Assembly: GCA_963714455.1 (NCBI GenBank) | Contig: CAVQON010000015.1 | Coordinates: 434,001-498,000 of the forward strand | DNA from: CAVQGZ01 sp963714455 | Lineage (GTDB): Bacteria; Actinomycetota; Actinomycetes; Jiangellales; Jiangellaceae | Direction: 5' to 3' | DNA length: 64,000 bases | Shown here: positions 32,290-41,303 of the stretch, piece by piece | How the letters are laid out: each line of letters begins with the position of its first letter | How positions within the stretch are numbered: position 1 is the first letter of the stretch | Position numbers and translations under genes: made by a program | Notes under the pieces: generated by a model | What the model saw: only the letters and a program-made list of their open reading frames with translations | Told to the model about the DNA's origin: nothing | Databases searched by the model: none

Positions 32290-33915
32290 GTGACAGTTCT
32301 TCAGTGGCTGACGGCACTCATGCCTGTGCTCGCAGCAGCCGTGCTGCTGGTGGGCCTGCGCATGCCGGCGTCGCGCGCCATGCCGCTGGCGCTCGTCGTC
32401 ACGGTGGTGCTGACCCTCGTCGTCTGGCAGGTGCCCGGACGCATCGTGACCGCGTCGATGATCGAAGGTCTGGTCATCGGCGGCGGGGTGCTCTTCATCG
32501 TCGTCGGCGCGTTGGCCCTGCTGGAGGTGATGCGCACCAGCGGCGGGCTCGACGCGATCCGTGTGGAGTTCCAGCGTGTCTCGCACGACTCGCGCGTGCA
32601 GATGCTGCTCATCGCGTGGCTGTTCGTCTCGTTCATCGAGGGCGCGGCAGGCTTCGGGACGCCCGCCCCAGTCGCGGCGCCTTTGCTCATGGCCCTCGGG
32701 TTCCCCGCCCTCGGAGCCGCAGCACTGGCCCTGATCGGCGACAGCAGCGCCGTCACCTTCGGTGCCGTCGGCACGCCGATGATCGTCGGCATCGGTCAGG
32801 GTCTGGGGCTCGACCCGACCGCCGACGAGACGCAGCAGACGCTGCTCGAGATCGCCCTCACCACTGCCGGCATCGACATCGTGGTCGGGCTGTCGATTCC
32901 CATCGCGCTCCTGCTGCTGCTCACCCGCGTGTTCGCTCGGGTGAAGACACCGGGTGCAGCCCGTGAGGCACTGCCGCTGACGATCTTCGCCGCCCTCGCC
33001 TACAGCGTCCCCGCCTTCGGGTGGACCCTCGTGCTCGGTGGCGTGGAGTTCGGCGCCATCCTCGGGGGCATCACCGGGCTGGTGCTCACCGTGGCTGCGG
33101 TCAAGAAGGGGTTTCTGGTGCCGCCGCGCACCTGGACGGTGAAGTACGGCTACCTCGACACCGACGGCGCGAAGGCCCCCGCGACCGGGGTGCGGACGAT
33201 GCCGGTGTGGCAGGTGTGGGCCCCGTACATGCTGCTCATCGCCCTGCTGCTGCTCTCGCGGCTCATCGGTCCGGTGCGCGAGTGGCTGCAGTCGGTCACC
33301 CTGGTGGCCGACGACATCTTCGACACCGGCATCAGTGCGTCGTGGCAGCCGCTGTACTCCCCTGGCGCCATCTTCATCATCGTCGCGTTCGCCACCGTGT
33401 TCCTGCACCGGGTGCCCCTGCCCGACCTGCGCGCCACCGCTGGGCGCACCACGACGGCCGTCGTCGGTACCGCCATCACGCTGGCCGCCTCGGTGCCGCT
33501 CGTCCGGGTGTTCCTGAACTCCGGGGAGAACGCGTCCGGGCTGGAGGCCATGCCCGTCGAGCTGGCCACGGCGGGCGCCTTGGCGCTCGGCACGGCCTGG
33601 CCGCTCTTCGCGCCCGTCGTCGGTGCCCTTGGCTCGTTCGTGTCCGGCAGCGCGACGTTCAGCCACCTCATGTTCGCCCAGCTTCAGGCCGACGTGGCCG
33701 CCGACATCGGCGCCGCGCCCAGCGTGGTGCTCGCCCAGCAGGTCGGCGGGGCCAACGCCGGCAACATGGTGTGCGTCGCCAACGTGGTCGCGGTCGCCGG
33801 AGTGACCGGTCAGCTCGGCAAGGAGGGCGCCATCATCTCGCGCACGGTGCTGCCGATGCTGGTGTACGTCACGGGGTTCGCGGTCATGGGGTTCGTGCTC
33901 GTGCGCCTGTTCTGA
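32290..33915 (+). CDS. lldP: L-lactate permease (LldP/LctP family)
   Basis: 541-residue membrane symporter importing L-lactate (and often glycolate) with H+. About 13-14 hydrophobic segments; signature stretches FIEGAAGFGTPAPVAAPLL, GDSSAVTFGAVGTPM and the C-terminal QQVGGANAGNMVCVANVVAV define the family. It diverges from the unknown 30607-32172 gene; the 117-base gap has no obvious LldR-type dyad. A lactate dehydrogenase lies 7.4 kb away. The 3' end overlaps the convergent SDR gene by 32 bases. Confidence 0.93.
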   Translation: MTVLQWLTALMPVLAAAVLLVGLRMPASRAMPLALVVTVVLTLVVWQVPGRIVTASMIEGLVIGGGVLFIVVGALALLEVMRTSGGLDAIRVEFQRVSHDSRVQMLLIAWLFVSFIEGAAGFGTPAPVAAPLLMALGFPALGAAALALIGDSSAVTFGAVGTPMIVGIGQGLGLDPTADETQQTLLEIALTTAGIDIVVGLSIPIALLLLLTRVFARVKTPGAAREALPLTIFAALAYSVPAFGWTLVLGGVEFGAILGGITGLVLTVAAVKKGFLVPPRTWTVKYGYLDTDGAKAPATGVRTMPVWQVWAPYMLLIALLLLSRLIGPVREWLQSVTLVADDIFDTGISASWQPLYSPGAIFIIVAFATVFLHRVPLPDLRATAGRTTTAVVGTAITLAASVPLVRVFLNSGENASGLEAMPVELATAGALALGTAWPLFAPVVGALGSFVSGSATFSHLMFAQLQADVAADIGAAPSVVLAQQVGGANAGNMVCVANVVAVAGVTGQLGKEGAIISRTVLPMLVYVTGFAVMGFVLVRLF

Positions 33916-34699
33916 CGTGACGGGTGGCGCCGGTGCGAGCAAGCAGCCAGCCCACCGCACGGGGGGAGAGCTGCGACGTCAGCGTCAGCAGACGCACCTC
34001 CACCGGCCCGACGACGCTGCGCCGCTCGCCCTGCACCCCACGCACGATCATCGACGCGACATCGTCGGGGCTCAGCCGACGGATGAACCGGTCGAGGGAG
34101 GGCACCCGCTCGAGGGACCCCGGGTTCGCCTCGAAGTAGTCGCTGTCGGTACGTCCCGCCACCACCGCCGTCACACCGATGCCGGTGCCGCGCAGGTCGG
34201 CGGCGAGGCACTCGTCGAACCCGCGCATGGCCCAGCGTGCGGCTCCGTAGCCCATCGCCCCAGGCCACGCCACGGACGAGATGGGTGAGTTGACGTTGAC
34301 GACCCAGCCTGTCCCGCGCTCGAGCATGGGCTCGATGAACGCGCGGGTGACGAAGAACGCCGCGTGGAAGGGCACGGCGACCTGCGCCAAGAACTCCTCG
34401 TTGCTCGTCTCCTCGATCCACAGCCAACGCCCGGCCCCGGCGTTGTTGACGATCACGTCCGGCACCCCGACGTCGGCGACGACAGCCTCGGCCATGGCAG
34501 TGACGGCGTCCGGGTCGCCGACGTCGCACGGGTAGACCTCGGCCCGTCCCGGCAGCGACGCCGCGACCTCGCGCAACGCTGCCTGTCGGCGAGCCACCAG
34601 CAGCACCGTCGCGCCGCGGGCAGACATGGCCCGGGCGGTGGCGGCACCGATCCCCGAGGAGGCGCCGGTGACGAGGACGATGCGGTTGGCCAGGTGCAT
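33884..34699 (-). CDS. Short-chain dehydrogenase with altered YxxxK motif
   Basis: 271-residue classical-type SDR: cofactor motif VTGASSGIGAATA, NNAGAG, and the catalytic region NVNSPISSVAWPGAMGYGAAR. The usual catalytic Y-x3-K is Y-G-A-A-R, Lys replaced by Arg, which should weaken normal proton relay. C-terminal basic extension (about 240-271). ATG 34699 follows TAAGAA by seven bases. It diverges from the WS/DGAT gene, hinting at lipid metabolism; substrate unknown. It overlaps lldP by 32 bases tail to tail. Confidence 0.87.
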   Translation of the reverse strand: MHLANRIVLVTGASSGIGAATARAMSARGATVLLVARRQAALREVAASLPGRAEVYPCDVGDPDAVTAMAEAVVADVGVPDVIVNNAGAGRWLWIEETSNEEFLAQVAVPFHAAFFVTRAFIEPMLERGTGWVVNVNSPISSVAWPGAMGYGAARWAMRGFDECLAADLRGTGIGVTAVVAGRTDSDYFEANPGSLERVPSLDRFIRRLSPDDVASMIVRGVQGERRSVVGPVEVRLLTLTSQLSPRAVGWLLARTGATRHVRTGARARTP

Positions 34700-34798
34700 G
34701 TACGGATTCTTACCAGCACGACTCGGGCGGTAGCGTGCCCTCTGAACCTGCGCCTGCGTCCGAGCGCACGACCAGCACTACTTCGGAGGACTGACACT

Positions 34799-36373
34799 GT
34801 GGCACGACGGCGTCGACTGAGCACGCAGGACCAGTTCTGGCTGGAGATGGACCGACCCAACAACCTCATGGTCGTCGACTCGGTGATGTGGACGGCCGAG
34901 CCGCTGGACTGGGACCGGCTGCGCGACGTGATGCACGAGCGGGTCACCGGTCGCTACCCCGTGTTCCGCAGCCTGGCCGTGCACGACGAGGACGGCTCGT
35001 GGTGGTGGGAGGAGTCGCCGGACTACGACCTCGACAACCACGTCTCGATGGTCACGCTCGACGACCCCAACGACCCGCGCGCGCTGCAGCAGCTGGTCGC
35101 CGACAACCGCACCCGGATGCTCGACCGCACCAAGCCGTTGTGGGAGGCCCTGTGGGTGCAGGACTACCTCGGCGGGAGCGCCGTCGTGCTGCGCTCGCAC
35201 CACGCCATCGCCGACGGCGTGCGGATGGTCGAGCTGGCGATGACCATGTTCGAGTCCGGACCGGACGGGGGGTCGGTGCTCTCCCCGGGGATCACCCACC
35301 ACGCAGCCAAAGCCGCACGGGTGGCCGGTGGCTCGGCGGGCGCCGGGTCAGCCGGCTCGTCGCGGTCACGGCCTGGGGTCGGCCGGCTCGCCTCGGGTGC
35401 CGGACGCTCGGCCGTGGGGCTGCTGGCACGCGTACCTGACGCGGCCCGCGAGGCCGCGCGGCTGGCCCGGGCGTCGGTCGTCAACCCGGTCGGTGCCGGG
35501 CACGGCTTCATCACCGAGACGGCCCACGCCGCCAACGACGCGCTGCACTCGGTGCAGTCACGGATGCAGGCGGTGCTGCCCGGCGGCGGCGTCATCAACG
35601 TGATCGCCTCCGCGCCGTCCGACCTCGACGTCGCTCGCAAGCTGGTGCTGGGCACGCGCAACGACCCGACCATCTGGACGGGGCCGGCCACCACCGGCAA
35701 GGGTGTGGCGTGGGCCGACCCGATCCCGCTCGCCGACGTCCGGTCGGTTGCGAAGGCCAACGGCGCCACCATCAACGACGTGCTGGTCAGCTGCCTCGCG
35801 GGATCCCTGGAGCGCTACCTGCGGCTGCACGACGAGCACTGCGCCTCGACGACCTTCATGGTGCCGGTCAACCTCAAGCCGCTGAACGACAGCCTCCCCG
35901 ACGAGCTCGGCAACGCCTTCGCGCTCATCTACCTGGAGCTTCCGACGAACCAGCCCGACCCGATGAAGGTGCTCGAGGTCGTCAAGCGCCGCACGGTGCG
36001 CATGAAGCACGGCCACGAGCCGGCGGTCACCTTCAAGATCCAGGAGGAGATCGCCGGGCTGGGGCACTCGATGTACGTCGCCTCGATCGACTACTTCGCC
36101 AACCGCGCCACCGGCGTGCTCACGAACGTCCCAGGCCCGCAGATGCCGGTCTACCTCGCGGGCAGCAAGGTCGAGGGCATCGTCGGCTGGGCGCCCATGT
36201 CAGGCAACCAGTCCATGAGCCTCACCATCTACAGCTACGCGGGCAAGGTGCTGGTTGGCATCGCCGCCGACACGACGCTCGTGCCCGGCTACGCCCAGAT
36301 CGTGGACGGCTTCGCCGCGGTGTTCGCCGAACTCGGCGCCGCGACCGACAGCCGCCGCACGTCTCTGGTCTGA
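34799..36373 (+). CDS. Wax ester synthase/diacylglycerol acyltransferase (WS/DGAT)
   Basis: Makes triacylglycerol or wax esters from acyl-CoA and diacylglycerol or fatty alcohol at the inner membrane face. 524 residues; active-site HHAIADG (134-140) fits HHxxxDG, GATINDVLVSCLAG contains the conserved ND motif, and TGVLTNVPGPQMPVYLAG is a C-terminal family block. A low-complexity Gly/Ala/Ser linker (about 175-215) separates the halves. GTG 34799 is set by CGGAGGA eight bases upstream. Its stop is seven bases from the convergent repeat-protein gene. Supports neutral-lipid storage in this actinobacterium. Confidence 0.93.
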   Translation: MARRRRLSTQDQFWLEMDRPNNLMVVDSVMWTAEPLDWDRLRDVMHERVTGRYPVFRSLAVHDEDGSWWWEESPDYDLDNHVSMVTLDDPNDPRALQQLVADNRTRMLDRTKPLWEALWVQDYLGGSAVVLRSHHAIADGVRMVELAMTMFESGPDGGSVLSPGITHHAAKAARVAGGSAGAGSAGSSRSRPGVGRLASGAGRSAVGLLARVPDAAREAARLARASVVNPVGAGHGFITETAHAANDALHSVQSRMQAVLPGGGVINVIASAPSDLDVARKLVLGTRNDPTIWTGPATTGKGVAWADPIPLADVRSVAKANGATINDVLVSCLAGSLERYLRLHDEHCASTTFMVPVNLKPLNDSLPDELGNAFALIYLELPTNQPDPMKVLEVVKRRTVRMKHGHEPAVTFKIQEEIAGLGHSMYVASIDYFANRATGVLTNVPGPQMPVYLAGSKVEGIVGWAPMSGNQSMSLTIYSYAGKVLVGIAADTTLVPGYAQIVDGFAAVFAELGAATDSRRTSLV

Positions 36374-36380
36374 GGCCGCG

Positions 36381-36944
36381 TCACTCGACGAACGCGTTCG
36401 GCGGCACCGCCACAGTCTCGGTCGGGAACCCACCAGGCGTCTGCGCGACGTGCTCCATGTCCAGGTACGCGCTGTGCGGGACGGTGACTGCTGTGTCGGG
36501 GAACCCGCCAGGCGTCTGTGCGAGGTGCTCCATCTCAAGTCCCAGCGTCGACGAGAACCCGGTTGGGGCGTCGGGACGCATGTAGGGCTGTCCTCCGTAG
36601 AGCTCCAGCGTCGTGGCGGGGAACCCGCCAGGTGCCTGCGCGAGGTGCTCGCGGGCCATGCTGTACTCGCTGCCGTAGGTGAACCCGGCGTCAGTGCCGA
36701 TCGTCGAGCTGATCAGCAGCCCTCCGCCGACCGCGACCGCCCCCACCGTCACACCGACGGCGAGGTAGCGCAGCCACGAACGCTTCGGCTGCCCGTACTC
36801 GACCTCGGGGGCCTCCTTCGTCAGGTCGGGCATCTCGTGCAGCTCGACCCGCTGCTCGGGGTCGGAGATCGTCTCGTGCGCCGGTGCGCCACTCTGCTGG
36901 GGCAGCAGGGCACCTGATCCTTTCCTCTCGAGTGTCGTACCCAT
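36381..36944 (-). CDS. Membrane-anchored protein with three AQ-PGGFP repeats
   Basis: 187 residues. Cytosolic N-terminus (about 1-62), one transmembrane helix (about 63-85), and an extracytoplasmic tail with three spaced copies of E-H-L/V-A-Q-A/T-P-G-G-F-P (EHLAQAPGGFP, EHLAQTPGGFP, EHVAQTPGGFP), each preceded by Met and separated by 25-45 residues. No cysteines. ATG 36944 has an excellent GAGGAGGAG Shine-Dalgarno. The family is not recognised; the repeats look like short linear binding motifs. It is divergent from the LuxR-type ATPase regulator and convergent with WS/DGAT. Confidence 0.75.
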   Translation of the reverse strand: MGTTLERKGSGALLPQQSGAPAHETISDPEQRVELHEMPDLTKEAPEVEYGQPKRSWLRYLAVGVTVGAVAVGGGLLISSTIGTDAGFTYGSEYSMAREHLAQAPGGFPATTLELYGGQPYMRPDAPTGFSSTLGLEMEHLAQTPGGFPDTAVTVPHSAYLDMEHVAQTPGGFPTETVAVPPNAFVE

Positions 36945-37086
36945 GACTCCTCCTCTCCTCATCTCCACCCTCCTCCGCCGCCAGTCCGTCCGCTTCCGTG
37001 GAACTACCGGGATCGGCCCGTGTGCATGACCGGTCGTGGGCCACCTGACCCTGGACGGCCCTGGCGCAAGCGCCCACGATGCAAGG

Positions 37087-39921
37087 GTGATCGTCGGGCG
37101 GACGAGCCTGTTGTCCTCCCTCGATCAGGCACTGGACGCCGCCGAGGGAGGGCGATCGTGCGCCGTCCTGCTCCTCGGCGCGCCAGGCATGGGCAAGAGC
37201 GCGGTGCTCGACGCGGTGCGGCTCGAAGGACTGCGACGTGGCTGGTGCGTGGTGATGGCCGCGGCCCCCGAGGACAGCTCGGCAGTTGCGTTCGCGTTGG
37301 TGCAAGACCTTGTCCACGACCTGCTCGCCCGCTCGGGACACCTGGGTGACGGCGATCACGAGGCGCTCGCCGGCCTCGTCGAACCGAGCCGATGGCAGGT
37401 GCACCCCGTGGCCACCGCGCTGCGCGAGCTGTTGACAGACACCGCCGCCGAGTGCCCGTTGCTCGCTCTCGTGGACGACCTGCAGTGGGCCGACGACGAG
37501 TCGCTGTCGGCGCTCGCACTGGCCGCCGCACGCGTCGGCGGGGCACGGGTGGCCGTCGTGGCCTCGGGGTGGCCCGCGCTGGGCGACGACCCGCGTCTGC
37601 TCGGCTGGACCCACCTGCACCTGCCTGCGCTGTCCGAGCCCGACGCTGTCGCGGTGCTGGCGTCGGTTGTCTCCCCCCCGCTCGACGCCGAGCAGGCGGC
37701 GCGTGCGGCACGCTCCCTCGGCGGGTGTCCGTTGGCGCTCGTCGAGTGCGAGCGGCTGCTCACGCCCGACCAGCTCGCCGGCCGGGAGCCCATGCCGGAG
37801 GTCGTTCCCGTCGGCGAGCGGCTGCGCCACGAATGGGCGCTTGTGGTCGCCGCACTGCCCCAGCGAGCCCAGAGTGGCCTGCGGGCGCTGAGCGTGCTGG
37901 ACTCCTCCCACCCGGCTCTCGTCCATGCGGTGCTGGCTGCGGTCGGGTGCACCGAGGCCGACCTCGAGCCGGCCGTTCGCCACGGGCTGCTCGTCTCCGG
38001 TGCGCGAGGCGCCCTGGTGACGACCAACGCCTTCGTTCGAGCGGCCGTGCTGGACACCTGCTCCCCCGCTGACGTCCGGGCGATGCACAGGCTGGTGGCA
38101 GACATCGCGGTGCGCACGGCGAGCCCGCCAGCCGTTGCGATCTACCACTTGCGTCGTTGTGCGCTCGTCGGAGACGAGGAGGCGCTGCGCGGGCTCGAGG
38201 AACAAGCCGAGCGAGCGCACAGCCGAGCCCAGCCGGAGGTCGAGGCTCGGGCCTGGCAGGCCGCCGCCGAGCTGACGCGTGAACCCGGTCAGCAAGCGTC
38301 GCTCGCTGTCCGGGCGGCCCGGGTGTGGCTGTCGGAGGCGAGCGCCGTGCAAGGCGCCCGACCGCTGCTGGCGCTGCTGGACGAGGCCCCGCTCAGTGCC
38401 GACGACGCTGTGTGGCGCGAGTGGACGCGGGCCGAGGTTCTGGCCGAGAGCGACCTGGCCGAGTCGGCCGCTGCCGCTCTGATGGCCGCCCGTCACGCCG
38501 AGGGGGCCCAGCCCGCGCTGGTCCCCTGGCTGCTGTGGGACGCCGCGGCGACCGGCTGGATGGCCGACGACGCCGCGCTGGCGGTGGCGGCCGCAACCCG
38601 GCTGATGGCCTGGAGCACGAGCAGGGCCATGGTCGACGGGGCGCAGGTGCCGGCCTGGCTCGCCCCCGCCGTCCTGGGCGCCGCCTACCTGCATGCCGGC
38701 CGCACTCGCGACGGTGTAGCCCTCGTGCAGGCTGCCCGTCTCGGGGCACGTGACTGGCGCAGCGGACCCGCGACGCCGCTGTCGCAGCTCGTCAACGTGG
38801 TGGCCTTGGACGAGCTGATGGTGGCCGACGGTCCCGAGGAGCATGCGCGTGTCGAGGCCCTGGCGAGCCGCTCGGCCGACAGCGGCGCCACCACCTCGTC
38901 GGTACTGACGATCCAGGGCTGGCGAGCGTGCCGGCGCGGCGACTGGTTCGTCGCTCGCGCGCATGCCCGGGAGGCGGTGGACCTCGCCCGAGCCGTGCGC
39001 GCACCCACGCAGGAGCGCTCGGCTCTCATGCTCCTCGCCCATGTCGTGCACGCCACAGACGTCGAGGACTGCGACCAGGGCCTCTCCGCCGACCAGGCAC
39101 TTGCGCGGCTTCGCACCCTGGCTTCCGAGGTCGGCGACCGTCGCGCCCTGGCTGCGGCCGACCGGGTCACCGGACTCCGCGCGCTCGCCGCAGGTCGGGT
39201 CGACGAGGCGGCGGTCGCGCTCGAGCATGCACGCAGTACCCGCTGCCGCGGACGGGGCACGGCTGATGCCCGGTTGCTGGGCTCGGTCGACCTGGTGGAA
39301 GCGCTGGTGCGCACGGGCGACCGAGCGGCGGCGCGCGCACTGGCGCAGGACGTCGTAGCCGAGCTCATGGACGTGGCGCCGCTCGATCCGACCGCCGCTG
39401 CGCTGGCCGCTCGGGCGCGCGCCCTCGTCGGCGACGACACCGAGGCCGATGCCCAGTTCTCCCTCGCGTCGGCGCTGCACCGTGCGGGCGGCGACGCCTT
39501 CGAGGCGGCCCGCACGACGATGCTCTGGGGAGAGCACCTGCGCCGATCCCGGCGAGCGGCTGCGGGCCGGAAGGCGCTGCGGGGCGCCGCGCTGGCCATG
39601 GACCGCCTGGGCGCGTGCCAGTGGGCTCGCCGGGCTCGCGAGCAGGCCAGGCCCGGGGGGCGGGGGACGTCCGAGGCCGACCCGCAGTGGCGCTCGCGCC
39701 TCACGGCCCAGGAGCAGCGTGTCGTCCGCGAGGTCAGCCGGGGTTCCACGAACGCCGAGGCGGCTGCGACGCTCGCGCTGTCGGCCCGGACCGTCGAGTG
39801 CCACCTCGCCAGTGCCTACCGCAAGCTCGGGGTGCGCAACAGGGTGGAGCTGACCAACCTGCTGCGCGAGCGCGGCGACAGCCAAGGCGGGTCACCGCGG
39901 GGCGGTGGCACCGATCACTGA
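37087..39921 (+). CDS. LuxR-family regulator with AAA/STAND ATPase (LAL type)
   Basis: Large ATP-binding regulator (944 residues from GTG 37087; GTG 37036 adds 17). The N-terminal ATPase has Walker A GAPGMGKS and Walker B LLALVDDLQWADDES, followed by a long helical TPR-like region and a C-terminal LuxR HTH (LTAQEQRVVREVSRGSTNAE, split, then TVECHLASAYRKLGVRNRVEL). Start 37087 is favoured because a CACGAT hexamer sits six bases upstream and LAL proteins normally begin right at VGRTSLLSSLDQAL. Such proteins activate target promoters on ligand sensing; targets unknown, possibly the divergent repeat-protein gene. Confidence 0.88.
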   Translation: MIVGRTSLLSSLDQALDAAEGGRSCAVLLLGAPGMGKSAVLDAVRLEGLRRGWCVVMAAAPEDSSAVAFALVQDLVHDLLARSGHLGDGDHEALAGLVEPSRWQVHPVATALRELLTDTAAECPLLALVDDLQWADDESLSALALAAARVGGARVAVVASGWPALGDDPRLLGWTHLHLPALSEPDAVAVLASVVSPPLDAEQAARAARSLGGCPLALVECERLLTPDQLAGREPMPEVVPVGERLRHEWALVVAALPQRAQSGLRALSVLDSSHPALVHAVLAAVGCTEADLEPAVRHGLLVSGARGALVTTNAFVRAAVLDTCSPADVRAMHRLVADIAVRTASPPAVAIYHLRRCALVGDEEALRGLEEQAERAHSRAQPEVEARAWQAAAELTREPGQQASLAVRAARVWLSEASAVQGARPLLALLDEAPLSADDAVWREWTRAEVLAESDLAESAAAALMAARHAEGAQPALVPWLLWDAAATGWMADDAALAVAAATRLMAWSTSRAMVDGAQVPAWLAPAVLGAAYLHAGRTRDGVALVQAARLGARDWRSGPATPLSQLVNVVALDELMVADGPEEHARVEALASRSADSGATTSSVLTIQGWRACRRGDWFVARAHAREAVDLARAVRAPTQERSALMLLAHVVHATDVEDCDQGLSADQALARLRTLASEVGDRRALAAADRVTGLRALAAGRVDEAAVALEHARSTRCRGRGTADARLLGSVDLVEALVRTGDRAAARALAQDVVAELMDVAPLDPTAAALAARARALVGDDTEADAQFSLASALHRAGGDAFEAARTTMLWGEHLRRSRRAAAGRKALRGAALAMDRLGACQWARRAREQARPGGRGTSEADPQWRSRLTAQEQRVVREVSRGSTNAEAAATLALSARTVECHLASAYRKLGVRNRVELTNLLRERGDSQGGSPRGGGTDH

Positions 39922-40469
39922 GCTGCCCAGACCGTGTCACCGGTCACGTCGTGGACATGGTGCTCCGGGTCGTGGACGAAGTACTGCCCCAGGGTCGCCA
40001 CGGTGAAGGTGGAGCCGTCGCTGCGTCTACCCGTCCGGGTCCACGCCTCGTCCGGCACGGCGTCGAAAGCCGCGGCCACCGACTCCGCGGCCGCAGCGAG
40101 CTCGTCGGCGACGACGTCCGGGGACTGCTCGCCGTAGCGCTGCGCGACGGCGGTGGCGTCCTGGTCCCAGTTCGGGAAGTCCGGGGCGTCCTGGGCCAGC
40201 ATCAGCGCCAGTCGCTCGTCGAAGATGCGGAACACGTCGCGCACGTGGCAGGCGTACTCCAGCGGCGACCAGACGTCCGGGGTCGGTCGAAGTGCCACGT
40301 CGTCGCGCGCCAGGATCTCGACCCAGGCCGCGGCGTTCGCCCGCACCAGAGCGCCGATGTCGTCGCGGCCGACCTGCCGTGTGTCGAGCCCGCACTCCGA
40401 GCAGGCCTCGTCCAGCACCCATGTCCAGTCCTTGGTGTCCGGGACGATGCCGTCGTCGTTCGCCGTCAT
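39915..40469 (-). CDS. DinB-superfamily protein
   Basis: 184-residue four-helix-bundle protein of the DinB/YfiT group, which includes thiol-dependent (bacillithiol/mycothiol) metal-binding transferases. The candidate metal histidines are in YACHVRDVF and YFVHDPEHHVHDV. ATG 40469 follows TACCGT by six bases, the leaderless pattern, and diverges from the AIM24 gene with only 37 bases between, so the two leaderless promoters are back to back. It overlaps the convergent LuxR gene by seven bases. Substrate unknown. Confidence 0.85.
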   Translation of the reverse strand: MTANDDGIVPDTKDWTWVLDEACSECGLDTRQVGRDDIGALVRANAAAWVEILARDDVALRPTPDVWSPLEYACHVRDVFRIFDERLALMLAQDAPDFPNWDQDATAVAQRYGEQSPDVVADELAAAAESVAAAFDAVPDEAWTRTGRRSDGSTFTVATLGQYFVHDPEHHVHDVTGDTVWAAQ

Positions 40470-40506
40470 GGAGGCACGGTAGCGACGTCCCTTCTACGGT
40501 TGGCCC

Positions 40507-41184
40507 ATGCAGACAGAGATCAGCTCGGGACCAGCGTTCGCCTTCGGTGAGATCACTCTGCCCCCTGGTGCGGCAGTCCGCGTCGAGGCCGGTGCGATGG
40601 CGATGACGCGCGGCGACATCGCCATGTCGACCTCGACCCAAGGCGGGTTCATGAAGGGTCTTCGCCGCTCCCTCGGCGGCGAGAGCTTCTTCGTCAACGA
40701 CTTCTCCTCGACCCGGGGCGGAGTGGTGGCCGTGGCTGCCGCACTGCCCGGCGACATGACCCAGGTGAGCCTGGACGGATCGGGATCGCTGCTCGTCCAG
40801 TCCGGGTCGTGGATCGCCTCGGACACCACCGTGGACGTCGACTCGAAGTGGGGCGGCGGCAAGTCGTTCTTCTCCGGTGAGGGCTTGATCCTGCTTCGCT
40901 GCAGCGGACGTGGAGACATGCTCATCTCCAGCTACGGGGCCATCCGCAGCGCCACGTTGGCGGCCGGCGAGACGATCACCCTCGACACCGGTCACGTCGT
41001 CGCCTTCGACGAGACGGTGCAGTACAAGGTGCGCAAGGCCGGCAGCTGGAAGTCCACGATCCTCGGCGGGGAGGGCCTGGTCACCGACTTCACCGGACCT
41101 GGCCGGGTGTGGCTGCAGACCCGCAGCAGCAGCGACCTGGTGGCCTGGCTGGCTGCCCACATGCCGTCGAGCAACAACCGTTAG
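40507..41184 (+). CDS. AIM24 family protein
   Basis: 225-residue all-beta protein of the AIM24/TIGR00266 family. Repeating beta pattern with family stretches LPPGAAVRVEAGAMAMTRGD, GESFFVNDFSSTRGGVVAV and FSGEGLILLRCSGRGDMLISS... (then SYGAI). Bacterial members are of unknown function; the mitochondrial namesake affects membrane organisation. ATG 40507 lies six bases after TACGGT (leaderless). Divergent from the DinB-like gene, with lactate dehydrogenase downstream after 119 bases. Confidence 0.88.
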   Translation: MQTEISSGPAFAFGEITLPPGAAVRVEAGAMAMTRGDIAMSTSTQGGFMKGLRRSLGGESFFVNDFSSTRGGVVAVAAALPGDMTQVSLDGSGSLLVQSGSWIASDTTVDVDSKWGGGKSFFSGEGLILLRCSGRGDMLISSYGAIRSATLAAGETITLDTGHVVAFDETVQYKVRKAGSWKSTILGGEGLVTDFTGPGRVWLQTRSSSDLVAWLAAHMPSSNNR

Positions 41185-41303
41185 CCGGCGTCGGTCCAGA
41201 ATCACAGGACGGATCAACCGCTTCCCCACACGCGGGCACGCGCGGGCGAATACCGTCGTCGTCGGCTGAGACATCAGACAGTGACACTCACAAGGGAGAA
41301 GCG

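Noticed and set aside
36945..39885. Minus-strand frame of about 1000 codons opposite the LuxR-type regulator
   Set aside because: Shadow frame; the plus strand has Walker A/B and LuxR HTH motifs.
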